Source: Solwaraspora sp. WMMD406
GTDB lineage: Bacteria > Actinomycetota > Actinomycetes > Mycobacteriales > Micromonosporaceae
Direction of reading: 5' to 3'
Length of the DNA stretch: 64,000 nucleotides
Assembly: GCF_029626025.1 (NCBI RefSeq)
Contig: NZ_JARUBF010000001.1
Location: 6,852,001 to 6,916,000 of the forward strand
The position numbers and the translations under genes were made by a program. Each line of letters starts with the position of its first letter. The stretch's first letter is position 1. Shown piece after piece: positions 46,994-55,628 of this stretch. The notes under the pieces are model-generated. The model did no database searches, was not told where the DNA came from, and saw only the letters and a list, made by a program, of their open reading frames with translations.

Positions 46994-47943
46994 CGGGCGA
47001 CTTTGTCATCGTGATCGACGAGATCGGGAACGTCGAGCGGCGGCGGCTGCTCGGCCGGCCCCAGCCAGGGACCGAGGTTGTTGGTGTACGCCGTCTCCCA
47101 GGCCGTGGTCCGACCGTCCTGGCTCTGCCGGTAGCTCTTGTCGAGAAAGTAGCTCACGAGGTTGCGCAGGTGTTCGTCCTCCAACGGCACGCCGATCCCG
47201 AGCGACTCGTCGACTCCGAACGGCATGTCCACGATCTGCAGCTGATCTGGATACTGCGACTTGAACCCGGCCAGAATCGTCTCGTCGGAGACCATCGCGT
47301 GGTATCTGCCAGCGAGGATGCCGTCGCGACAGTCGGGCGGCCCGGCCGCCTCCTCGAACGGGATCGCCCGCTCGGTCAACAACCGCTCGGTCGTCGAACC
47401 ACCGGCGGCGCAGACCTTGATCTCCTCTTTGCGCAGGTCGGGAATGGTCTGAATCTGGTCGGCGTACTCCGCCGCGATCAGCACCTCGGGGGTCGTCACC
47501 AGGTACGGACCGGCGAAACTGACGTCCCTGGCCCGCTCGTCGGTGATCGAGAAGCTGGCGATCACGATGTCCACCCGGCCCTGCCGCAACGCGGTGATGC
47601 GCTCCTCGGTGATCAGCGTCACCCACTCGATACGCTGCTCACCTTCGAAGCCGAGTGAGCTGGCGATGTAGCGGCCCACCTCGACGTCGAAGCCCTTGCG
47701 TACGCCCCGCTCGGTGTATGACATCAGAGGAAAGGCGTCGTTGATCCCGATCCGCAGCTTTGCCCGGTTGCTGATGGTCGAAAGCTCGCGCAACTCCTGT
47801 ACGGACCGGCGGGGTGGCTCCTGTTCGCCCTCGCACGTCGCGGCGGTGGTCAGAATCAGGCTGAGTGTGACCACCACTGTGGTCAGCAGCTGGCGTGACC
47901 TGCTCGAACGCGTTGCGATCGATTGACCCACGGCATCTGCCAC
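46990..47943 (-). CDS. Amino-acid-type (SBP_bac_3) substrate-binding protein without a transporter
   Basis: 317 residues from GTG 47943. The signal segment (LLTTVVVTLSLILTTAATCEG) ends in a Cys, but Thr at -1 makes it a poor lipobox. The binding fold is clear: LRIGINDAFPLMSYTE, GFDVEVGRYIASSLG, EWVTLITEERITALRQGRVD, SITDERARDVSFAGPYL. Cys residues occur later (KVCAAGG, PPDCRDG). Family members bind polar amino acids. No permease or ATPase is adjacent; it is coupled instead to a polytopic membrane protein. Confidence 0.85.
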   Translation of the reverse strand: MADAVGQSIATRSSRSRQLLTTVVVTLSLILTTAATCEGEQEPPRRSVQELRELSTISNRAKLRIGINDAFPLMSYTERGVRKGFDVEVGRYIASSLGFEGEQRIEWVTLITEERITALRQGRVDIVIASFSITDERARDVSFAGPYLVTTPEVLIAAEYADQIQTIPDLRKEEIKVCAAGGSTTERLLTERAIPFEEAAGPPDCRDGILAGRYHAMVSDETILAGFKSQYPDQLQIVDMPFGVDESLGIGVPLEDEHLRNLVSYFLDKSYRQSQDGRTTAWETAYTNNLGPWLGPAEQPPPLDVPDLVDHDDKVAR

Positions 47944-48120
47944 GACTGCCTCCAGCCCTTAAACCGCGATCCCACACCGTCCCGACGTCAATACGACGGC
48001 CGTCCACTTTGCCGGCCGTCATCAATGTAGTCGCACAGCGCAATCGACATCGCTCGCCCGTTCAGTCGATTCTCGCCGAAGTGGCGTACGGCAGGTCGCC
48101 GCGCGGGACGCGGTCAGCGG

Positions 48121-49131
48121 TCAGGCCGCCTTGGCGCTCGGCGGTGTGGTCGACCTGGCCCACGCCTGTGGACGTCGACTCGTCGCGATCGCCAGCGACA
48201 CCCCGCCGACAGTCCACAGGCCGAGCACCGACCACTGGCTCAGCATGGAGGCGTCGGGGAAGTAGGAGATCGTCCGGATGAGCGACACCGACGCTCCCGG
48301 CGGAAAGTACTGTCCGACGGTGCCCCACGGGCCGGGGAGGAACTCGACCGGCAGCATGGCGGCGGATATCGGGCTACCCACCAGCATGATCAACACTGTG
48401 CCGACGCCGACGCCGTGCAAGCCGATGAGGTTACGCAGTCCGATCACGGTGGCGGCGATCGCCGCGATGGTCAATCCGCTGGCCGCGATGTTGAGCACCA
48501 GGGCACCGCTGAGAATCCGAAAGGCCAGTTGGCCGACCACGGCCACCGCGACTCCGGCGACCCCGGCCAGGACCGCGAGGGTGAGCAGTCGTCGGGTGGT
48601 GCCCTGGACGCCGAGCGCGATGAAGATCCCACCCTTGAGGCCACCGAGCAGCAGCGGGAAGAAGGACGCGCTCAACCCGGCGCCCTGGTCGTCGTGCTTC
48701 GACAGCGGAACGACATCGGTCACGGTGATCCGCTCCGAGGTCGCGGACTCCCCGCCCGCCAGCATCGGGGCCAGCCCGGTCAGCAGCTGGGCTGCCACCG
48801 TACTGGCTCCGGAGGCGGCGAGCAGCTCCGGTGGCTCGGCGACGACGACCGCTCCGTACACCTCCCGATGCCGGATCGCGGCGACCGCGGCCTCCCTGGT
48901 GGGGTACCTGATCACCGTGAATTCGTGCGGACGCGCGCTTTCCAACGCCGTGGTCATCTCCGCAGCGGCCGACTCGGGGCCGACCAGGCCGACCGGCACG
49001 CCACGTGGCTGCGCGTAGACGGCCGGCCAGGTGAACGCCGCCATGATGAGGGTGGCCACGAAGGCCAGCGTCGTCCCGGTGATCAGACACCGGCTGATCC
49101 GGGTCGGCTGGTCCTGTCGCGACTGGTCCAT
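48121..49131 (-). CDS. YhgE/Pip or DUF3533-like ABC-2-type membrane protein
   Basis: 336 residues from ATG 49131. One N-terminal helix (LAFVATLIMAAFTWPAVYA), a soluble extracytoplasmic domain (GVPVGLVGPESAAAEM through GAVVVAEPPELLA), then five or six C-terminal helices including ILSGALVLNIAASGLTIAAI. This one-plus-five layout is that of ABC-2/YhgE-Pip proteins. No ATPase is adjacent. Export or phage-receptor-like roles are known for relatives; its own is unknown. It lies 177 nt from the binding-protein gene on the same strand. Confidence 0.7.
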   Translation of the reverse strand: MDQSRQDQPTRISRCLITGTTLAFVATLIMAAFTWPAVYAQPRGVPVGLVGPESAAAEMTTALESARPHEFTVIRYPTREAAVAAIRHREVYGAVVVAEPPELLAASGASTVAAQLLTGLAPMLAGGESATSERITVTDVVPLSKHDDQGAGLSASFFPLLLGGLKGGIFIALGVQGTTRRLLTLAVLAGVAGVAVAVVGQLAFRILSGALVLNIAASGLTIAAIAATVIGLRNLIGLHGVGVGTVLIMLVGSPISAAMLPVEFLPGPWGTVGQYFPPGASVSLIRTISYFPDASMLSQWSVLGLWTVGGVSLAIATSRRPQAWARSTTPPSAKAA

Positions 49132-49234
49132 CCGCCACCTCGACGCATCAGGGAATTCCTGGCAGAACCACCCTAAGCACTACATCACCCTCGACACGGC
49201 GGATAACCGCGAAACCGGCCGTCCCGGTGAGAGG

Positions 49235-51049
49235 TCACCGCGCGGCGAGCGTGGGTCCGTACAGCCGGCCGGGTCCTTTGCCGGCCAGGCAGCGGAAGGT
49301 CCGGTCTCCGTCCCGCAACGCCTCGGCGTCGGGCGGCAGCACCTCGAACTCCCAGTCCCGGGTGTCCAGTACCAGCGTGATCGTACGGAACACCTGTTCG
49401 TTGCAGACGGCTTGGATCGCCGGATCCGCGCGCACGGTCGAATGGTCCGCCGTGGTCAGATCCGACGGCAGGTCCCCGATCGCGAAGGACTCCCAGGTGT
49501 GCCGGCCGGTGCAGGCGGTGGCAGTGATGCCGGCCGACCGGTCCGGCGCGAACCGCCCCACGAAACACTCCAGGTCGTCGGGGCACCGTAGGTCCGCCAG
49601 TACGGGCAGCTGGCAGCCGGGCAGTACGCCCGTACCAGGGTCGGTGGTGTTGCCGGCCTGCACCGGATCCGGGGTGCCCGGCGATCCCGAGGCGACCGGA
49701 GGCTGGACCGGACCTCGGGGTGCACCGGTGGCCACCATCCAGGTCCCCAGACTCGTCATCGCCAGCAGCACCAGCACCCCGAGCCCACCGAGCAGGCGAC
49801 GCAGCCGTGGTCGGTCCACGAGCCCGCCCGGCCGGGCATCGGGCTGGTCGGGAGCCGGCGGTGGATGCCCGGCGCTCCACGGTCCGGATGGTCCCGCTGT
49901 GCCGGCTGGCCGGCCCGGCCCGGCCGGCGGCATCGCCGCGCCGGGCGGCACGGCGTGGACAGCGGAGGGCACCCCGGACCATTCCGCGGCCGGCTGGGAC
50001 GGGACCGGCGGTCCGGCCGGCTGGGACGGGACCGGCGGTCCGGCCGGCTGGGACGGGACCGGCGCGGCCCGTGACGGGGTGCGGAAGTCTCCCGTGGGAG
50101 TCGCCGACCAGGCCGGGCCCGGCGACCCGGTCGGCGGCCAGGTCGGCGGCCCGGTGGACGGCCCGCCGGACACCGGCGCGATCGAGAAGGGTGGCCGGTG
50201 CGGAGCGGCAGGGCTCCAGTGCTGGCCGAGCGGCACAGCAGCCAGCATGTCGCGCAGGGCCACGGCCGTGGGCCGGTCCTGCGGATCGTTGGCCATCCCC
50301 CGGCGCAGTACGTCGGTCAGCGCGGGATGGATGCCGGGCAGGTCCGGTACCGGCCGATCGAAAAGCTCGACCAGCATCATCAGGCTGGGATTGCGATCGT
50401 CGTCCCACCTCGGCGGTTTGCCCCGCATGATGGCGTACAGGGTGGCGCAGAGGGCGTACACGTCGGCGGCCGGGGAGGGCGGCCGGTGGTCGAAGGACTC
50501 GGGCGGGGCGTACGCGGGGGTGAGCACCTCGAGGGTGACCGAGGCGTCGCGCGCCTCCACCAGTACGGCGAGGCCGAAGTCGGCCAGGGCCGGCTCGTTG
50601 AACCGGGAGTACAGGATGTTGGCGGGTTTGACGTCGCGGTGCAGTACGCCGAGGTGGTGTGCGTCAGCCAAGGCATCGGCGATCTTGACTCCGATGTCGC
50701 GGGTTTCGAACGCGTCCAGCGGCGAGGTCTTCATCCGGTCGGCGTAGGAGCCGTCGCACATCTCCATGATGAGGTACGGGTGAAGGTCGGCGGTCACCCC
50801 GACGTCGAACAGGTCGACCACGTGCGGGTGCGACGACATCCGTCCGGCGGCTCGCGCCTCGCGCATGAAGCGACGCTGGTCCCGCTCGTTGTCCAGCGCG
50901 CGATTTTCCACCTTGACGGCGACCTCACGGCCGACCGACTCCTGGACCGCGCGGTAGACGGTGGCATAACCACCTCGGGCGAACACTGACAAATCTGACA
51001 GTCCCGGCACCGAAGGGAACGGCAGCGCGCTTGGCCGTCTGTCGTTCAC
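49235..51049 (-). CDS. Transmembrane serine/threonine protein kinase with extracellular domain
   Basis: 604 residues from ATG 51049. The kinase domain (about 15-270) has a Gly-rich loop ARGGYATVYRAV, AVKVENR lysine, HRDVKPANIL near residue 137, DFG in ALADFGLAVL and YAPPE. A Pro-rich juxtamembrane linker (about 280-410) includes a nine-residue tandem repeat. One helix (LGGLGVLVLLAMTSLGTWMV, about 416-437) leads to an external Cys-containing domain (LPGCQLPVLADLRCPDDLEC, TACTGRHTWESF), like septum-formation-type domains. It is a Hanks-type signalling kinase; no phosphatase gene is nearby. Confidence 0.93.
   Translation of the reverse strand: MNDRRPSALPFPSVPGLSDLSVFARGGYATVYRAVQESVGREVAVKVENRALDNERDQRRFMREARAAGRMSSHPHVVDLFDVGVTADLHPYLIMEMCDGSYADRMKTSPLDAFETRDIGVKIADALADAHHLGVLHRDVKPANILYSRFNEPALADFGLAVLVEARDASVTLEVLTPAYAPPESFDHRPPSPAADVYALCATLYAIMRGKPPRWDDDRNPSLMMLVELFDRPVPDLPGIHPALTDVLRRGMANDPQDRPTAVALRDMLAAVPLGQHWSPAAPHRPPFSIAPVSGGPSTGPPTWPPTGSPGPAWSATPTGDFRTPSRAAPVPSQPAGPPVPSQPAGPPVPSQPAAEWSGVPSAVHAVPPGAAMPPAGPGRPAGTAGPSGPWSAGHPPPAPDQPDARPGGLVDRPRLRRLLGGLGVLVLLAMTSLGTWMVATGAPRGPVQPPVASGSPGTPDPVQAGNTTDPGTGVLPGCQLPVLADLRCPDDLECFVGRFAPDRSAGITATACTGRHTWESFAIGDLPSDLTTADHSTVRADPAIQAVCNEQVFRTITLVLDTRDWEFEVLPPDAEALRDGDRTFRCLAGKGPGRLYGPTLAAR
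49990..50069 (-). repeat. 27-bp tandem repeat in kinase linker
   Basis: Three near-perfect 27-bp copies (CGGCTGGGACGGGACCGGCG plus GTCCGGC) encode SQPAGPPVP units of the juxtamembrane linker. Frame is kept. Confidence 0.85.
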
Positions 51050-51200
51050 ACCGTAAACGGTACCCAGACCTCCGGCGGTCAGCCCAGCCCGGCCCGATCC
51101 GACGCGCCCGCCGGTTCAGCGCCGGGTACACCGACAGGCACCCCACCGGGCACACCGGCAGGCGCCCTCCAGGTCGGAGGCAGGCGCCCGCCAGGACGGA

Positions 51201-51626
51201 TCAGCGGCGTACCGCAGCGGTCGCCCGCCGCCGCTCGACCAGCAATGCGACCCCGGTCGCCGCCGCCCCGACCGCCTCCCACAGCGCGACCCCGACGAAC
51301 CGCGCCGGAGCGACGTCGGTGAGTACCAGGACGGTGAAGACCACCGTCGTCACCAACCGGAACACCACTGTGAAGCGGAAAAACGGCCGCCAGTCGGTGA
51401 CCGCCGCGAGCAGGTAGTAGACCCCCATGTTGAACGATGCCATCGACGACGCCGCCATGAAGGTACGGGTGTGGTCGCCCGGCGCCCGGTCCGCCGCCGG
51501 CACCACCTCGAATCCGAGCGACGTCAAAAGGATGTCCGGCTGCACCAGCCCGATCACGCCCATCACCAGCGCCGTGGCCCCGAAGGCGGCGACGGTCCAA
51601 CCCGACATCGAACGGGGCAACTTCAT
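51201..51626 (-). CDS. Four-helix membrane protein, function unknown
   Basis: 141 residues from ATG 51626, preceded by AAGGA at about 6 nt; a longer upstream frame has no SD. Four helices are visible: VAAFGATALVMGVIGLVQP, ASFNMGVYYLLAAVTDW, FTVVFRLVTTVVFTVLVL and FVGVALWEAVGAAATGVALL, ending in a basic tail ERRRATAAVRR. The sequence resembles small actinobacterial four-helix proteins of unknown role. It is separated from the kinase gene by 151 nt and lies just downstream of the cyclase gene on the same strand. Confidence 0.7.
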   Translation of the reverse strand: MKLPRSMSGWTVAAFGATALVMGVIGLVQPDILLTSLGFEVVPAADRAPGDHTRTFMAASSMASFNMGVYYLLAAVTDWRPFFRFTVVFRLVTTVVFTVLVLTDVAPARFVGVALWEAVGAAATGVALLVERRRATAAVRR

Positions 51627-51674
51627 AAGGGGTCCTTCCGGCCACAGTGGCACCGGCTCTGGCCCACTGTGCGC

Positions 51675-54600
51675 TCAGGCTAGCGAGCTGCCCACCACAC
51701 CGGCATCCTCGGGTCCGGCAGGTTCGGCCCCGCCGGCCGGCCCCCGATCACCCACCGATCGCGCGATCACCGACCTGATCCGCTCGGCGGTCGTCCGTTC
51801 GCTGACCTGCTCGGTCCCGTACGCCAGGGCCACCGCCTGATCGGCCGCCTGCCGGGCGGCCACGTCCTCGTCGTTCGCCGCCAACGCGGTGGCCAGTACG
51901 CCGAATCCGACCACCGTGCTCCGAACGTCCTCGGCCGGCTCGTCCAGCGCCCGCCTCGCCCAGTGCAGCGCCTGGGTCGGCTGCCCGTCGGCCAGCAACG
52001 CCGACGCGTACCGGGCCAGGGCCTGACGCCGGGAGAACAGCAGCGAATGGCTGCCGGCGGCGGCGGCGATCGGCGCCAACAGACCCACGGCGATCCCCGG
52101 ATCGCCGGCGGCCAACCGGGCCGAGGCCAGCAGAACTCGCGGTCCTACCTGGACTGCGGCCAGCGGGTTGTGCGGTTCGACCGAGGAGAGCACCGCCCGC
52201 GCGTCCTGTTCGGCCGCCGCGACGTCGTCGCGTTCGAGCGCGACGAATCCCCGCAGCGTACCGGCCATGCCGATCAGCAACGGGTGCCCGATCCGTTCAC
52301 CGTGTGCCAGCGCGTCGGACAGCAGATCCGCCGCGTGTTCCGGCTCTCCCAGGCCTCGGGCCACCACCCCTCGGGCCAGCAGCGCGAACCCCCGTCCCCA
52401 GTCGTCGGCGGCGCTGTCGAAATCCCGGTACGCCCGGCGCGCCGACTGGTCCGCCTCTCCCAGATCACCGAGTTCGGCGGCGGCGAACGCCTCCACCGCG
52501 CGCAACGTTCCCACCGCCCAGACCTCCCCCACCCGCTCGCCGAACGGCAGGAAGACCTGGGCCAACCGGCGGGCCTGCGCCAACCTGCCGGAGAGCAGCC
52601 GGGCGAAGGCGGTGGTGCCTCGCAACCACGCCCGGCCCACCGGGTCGTCGAGTTCGGCGAAGAGCCGCGCCGCGCGGCTGAGTACCGCGTCGGCGCCGGC
52701 GAAGTCCCCGCGTGTCGTGGTCACCCAGGCCAGGCTCTGCAGCGACCACGCCTGGCCGCGACGGTCGCCGGCCTCCAGATTGACCTGGTACGCGGCGGCG
52801 AAGCGGCTACTCGCCTGCCCGAGCCGGCCGGCCAGGAAGTCGGCCATGCCGAGTCGCCGCATCGCCTCCGCCCGTTCGGCCGGCAGTCCCGCCTCGGTCG
52901 CGATCCGAAGAGCCTCCCGCCAGACCGCCAGCGCCCGGTCGGCGTCGCCGAGCGCGCGATGCGCGCGACCCGCCACCAGCAGCGCGCCCGAGCGGGCCCG
53001 GCTGTCGTCCCCCGCGTTGGCGAGGATCTTCTCCGCGTCGGCCAGCGCGTCGGCGGGTCGCCCGGTCTGCAACAGCGCCCGGGCGAAGACCAGCTGGTCG
53101 ACCTTGGGCACCGCGTCGCCGCCGAGCGCCGTCGCCCGCTGGGCGCATTCCACCGCGAGCTCGGGTTCGCCGGAGGCGATCGCCCGGCGGGCGGCCCGGC
53201 CCAGGGCGAGGATCCCGATTCCGGCGACGGTGTGGGCGGACGAGTCGGGACGGAGCCCCACCGCTTCGGCCAGCCGGACCGCGCGCTCGGCATGTTCGGC
53301 GATGAAGGCGTCCCGCAACGCCGGACCCATCCCGCCCGCCGTGCCCGTACCCGCTGCTGAGGACACGTCGGCCGGACCGACCGGCAAGGTGCCGACCGTC
53401 ACCGGACCGACCGTCACCGGGCCGACCGGCAAGGTGCCGACCGTCACCGGACCGACCGTCACCGGGCCGACCGGCAAGGTGCCGACGGTGACCGGACCGG
53501 CACGGCCGGGCTGGCCGGCGTCGATGCTCGCGGCGGCCCACCGGGCCAGGCACGCGTGCCGCTCGGCGAGGTCGGCCTTGCCGATGCCGGCGTACGCGGC
53601 CTCGCGCATCAGCGGGGTCGGGAAGGAGAAGCCGGTCCGCGTCCGGCGCAGCATCCGCCGTTGCAGCAGCTCCTCGACGGCTCGGTCCAGTTCGACCGCC
53701 ACCACGGCGGCCGGCCGGCCGTCGCGGCGTTCCCGCAGCGCTTCGAGGGTGCCGTCGGGGACGTCGTCGCCGACCACGGCGGCGTCGCGCAGCACGGAAC
53801 GCGCGTCGGCGGGCAAGGCGTCGATCCGGGCGGCCAGGACGGCGGCGAGGTCGCGGGAGAGCAGCCGGCTGCCGAGCGAACCGGGCGCCAGACGCCAGCT
53901 GACGTCCTCGCCGTCTGCCTGGCCGGAGCCGCCGGCCAGCGCGAACCCGCCGATGACGGTGGATCCGATGGTCACCGTGGATCCACCGGCCGGTGCCGAC
54001 CGACGGGTCGGCGCGGGTCCTCCAGCTGAGATGCCACCTGTCGCCGGCACGGATCCGGTGCGGGTCAGCGCGCCCCGTTCGATCAGCAGGGTGACGAGTT
54101 CCGACAGGTAGAAGGGATTTCCCTGCGCGGTGGCCAACAACCGGTCGACGTCCGCCTGGGGCAGCCGACCACCATCCAGATAGGAGGCGAGGAGTCGGGC
54201 GGCGTCGGCACCCCGCAACGGTGGCAGCGTGTGCACCTCGGCATCGGCGACCCGGGTCAGCGCGCCGGCCGTACGGACCAGCTCCGGACGCCCGAGCAGC
54301 AACACCAGGACCGGTCCGGTGATCCGGGACAGGGTTTCGCCGAGCGCGTCGACGGTGTCCGCCGTAGCGTCGTGCAGGTCGTCGACCACGATCAGCAGTG
54401 GTGTCTCGCGAGCGAGGGCGCTGAGCAGGTCGGCCACCGCCCCGGGGATCGCCTCGGCGTCGAGGACCGGCGCGTCGGCGGTCAGATCCGCCGGGCCGGA
54501 CGAAGGATGCGCGGCTGGCGGCTCGGCGTAGCCGAGGAGGGTGAGTAGCAGATCGACGGAGATCGTCGGAGGGTCGGGGTGCAGCCGGGCGAGTCGCTGG

Positions 54601-55628
54601 TGGAGTCGACGCAGCCGTTCCTCGACGACCGGCGTGGTGACGGCGGTGGCGGTGTCCCGGGGCAGGCCGACCGCGATACGGACCAGGTCTGCCAGGGGGG
54701 CGAGACGACGACGTTCGCCGAAGGCCACGCACCGGACCGAGAGCACCCGGGCGCCGGTGGGTGCGGCGTACCGGCCGGTGCCCACGTCGTACCCGGCCGC
54801 GTAGCGTTCCACCTCGGCGGCGAAGCGGGACTTGCCGATGCCGGCCTCCGCGGTCAGCACCAACACCCGGGGCTCGCCGTGGTCGATGACCTCGGTGAGC
54901 CGGCCGGCGAGTCGTCCCACCTCCGCTTCGCGGCCGACGAACGGCGCCTGGTCGCCGATCCCGGACCGGGTCCCGGGGGCGTCGTGCGGCCCGAGGAGTT
55001 CGTACGCCTCGACCGGGGCGCGTTTGCCTTTGAGCCGCAGGGGGCGCAGTTGCCGCCAGGCGGCGACGTGCCGGGTGGCGGAGGCGGTGCTGGCTCCGGC
55101 GTACACGGCCCCGATCGCGGCGGCGTCGGCGAGCCGGGCGGCGGTGTTCACCGTGTCCCCGATGACGGTGTATTCGATGGCGGCCTGGATCCCGGCGACG
55201 ACGTCCCCGGTGTTCAGGCCGACCCGCAGGCCGAGCGGGGCGCCGCCGCCGCGTTCGTCGTCGAGTACCCGTCGGACGGCGCGTTGCATGCTCAGCGCCG
55301 CCCGCACGGCCCGCTCGGCGTCGTCCTCGTGGGCGACCGGAGCGCCGAAGACTGCCATGATCCCGTCGCCGGTGAGCTTGTCGACGTGCCCGCCGAAGGT
55401 CTTGACCGCTCCGGCGAGGGCGGCGAGGACCCGGTCGGTGACGGCACCGACCCGCTCCGGGTCGAGATCCTCCGACCAAGACGTAAAATCCGACAAATCA
55501 CCAAATAGTACGGTGACTACCCGGCGCTCGGCTGCCGGCAGCGCGGCCGCCGCCGGCAGCGCCGCGCCGCAGTTGTGGCAGAACCGTGCGCCGGGCACCG
55601 CGACGGTTCCGCAGACCGGGCAGGTCAC
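51675..55628 (-). CDS. Class III adenylate cyclase + AAA ATPase + TPR signalling protein
   Basis: 1317 residues from GTG 55628, which overlaps the MBL-hydrolase stop (GTGA). A zinc ribbon (CPVCGTVAVPGARFCHNCG) opens the protein. The cyclase domain (about 35-215) has metal Asp residues in VTVLFGDLSDFT and GDGIMAVFG, and the adenine/transition-state set in YTVIGDTVNTAARL, so it looks active. The AAA/NACHT-like ATPase has LTAEAGIGKSRFAAEV near residue 260 and VVDDLHDATADT. A VGPVTVGTLP repeat (about 711-752) separates it from a C-terminal TPR region (about 760-1300). It probably makes cAMP in response to a bound partner. Large size is normal for the family. Confidence 0.9.
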   Translation of the reverse strand: MTCPVCGTVAVPGARFCHNCGAALPAAAALPAAERRVVTVLFGDLSDFTSWSEDLDPERVGAVTDRVLAALAGAVKTFGGHVDKLTGDGIMAVFGAPVAHEDDAERAVRAALSMQRAVRRVLDDERGGGAPLGLRVGLNTGDVVAGIQAAIEYTVIGDTVNTAARLADAAAIGAVYAGASTASATRHVAAWRQLRPLRLKGKRAPVEAYELLGPHDAPGTRSGIGDQAPFVGREAEVGRLAGRLTEVIDHGEPRVLVLTAEAGIGKSRFAAEVERYAAGYDVGTGRYAAPTGARVLSVRCVAFGERRRLAPLADLVRIAVGLPRDTATAVTTPVVEERLRRLHQRLARLHPDPPTISVDLLLTLLGYAEPPAAHPSSGPADLTADAPVLDAEAIPGAVADLLSALARETPLLIVVDDLHDATADTVDALGETLSRITGPVLVLLLGRPELVRTAGALTRVADAEVHTLPPLRGADAARLLASYLDGGRLPQADVDRLLATAQGNPFYLSELVTLLIERGALTRTGSVPATGGISAGGPAPTRRSAPAGGSTVTIGSTVIGGFALAGGSGQADGEDVSWRLAPGSLGSRLLSRDLAAVLAARIDALPADARSVLRDAAVVGDDVPDGTLEALRERRDGRPAAVVAVELDRAVEELLQRRMLRRTRTGFSFPTPLMREAAYAGIGKADLAERHACLARWAAASIDAGQPGRAGPVTVGTLPVGPVTVGPVTVGTLPVGPVTVGPVTVGTLPVGPADVSSAAGTGTAGGMGPALRDAFIAEHAERAVRLAEAVGLRPDSSAHTVAGIGILALGRAARRAIASGEPELAVECAQRATALGGDAVPKVDQLVFARALLQTGRPADALADAEKILANAGDDSRARSGALLVAGRAHRALGDADRALAVWREALRIATEAGLPAERAEAMRRLGMADFLAGRLGQASSRFAAAYQVNLEAGDRRGQAWSLQSLAWVTTTRGDFAGADAVLSRAARLFAELDDPVGRAWLRGTTAFARLLSGRLAQARRLAQVFLPFGERVGEVWAVGTLRAVEAFAAAELGDLGEADQSARRAYRDFDSAADDWGRGFALLARGVVARGLGEPEHAADLLSDALAHGERIGHPLLIGMAGTLRGFVALERDDVAAAEQDARAVLSSVEPHNPLAAVQVGPRVLLASARLAAGDPGIAVGLLAPIAAAAGSHSLLFSRRQALARYASALLADGQPTQALHWARRALDEPAEDVRSTVVGFGVLATALAANDEDVAARQAADQAVALAYGTEQVSERTTAERIRSVIARSVGDRGPAGGAEPAGPEDAGVVGSSLA
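53373..53495 (-). repeat. 45-bp minisatellite in the cyclase/ATPase gene
   Basis: Two full and one partial copies of a 45-bp unit encode VGPVTVGPVTVGTLP blocks. The copies are almost identical, and frame is preserved. The array joins the ATPase and TPR regions. Confidence 0.85.

Noticed and set aside
46990-47943. Direct homology to the GlnH-GlnX-PknG system
   Set aside because: The membrane partner has about eight helices and the kinase is transmembrane, unlike GlnX and PknG; only an analogy is kept.
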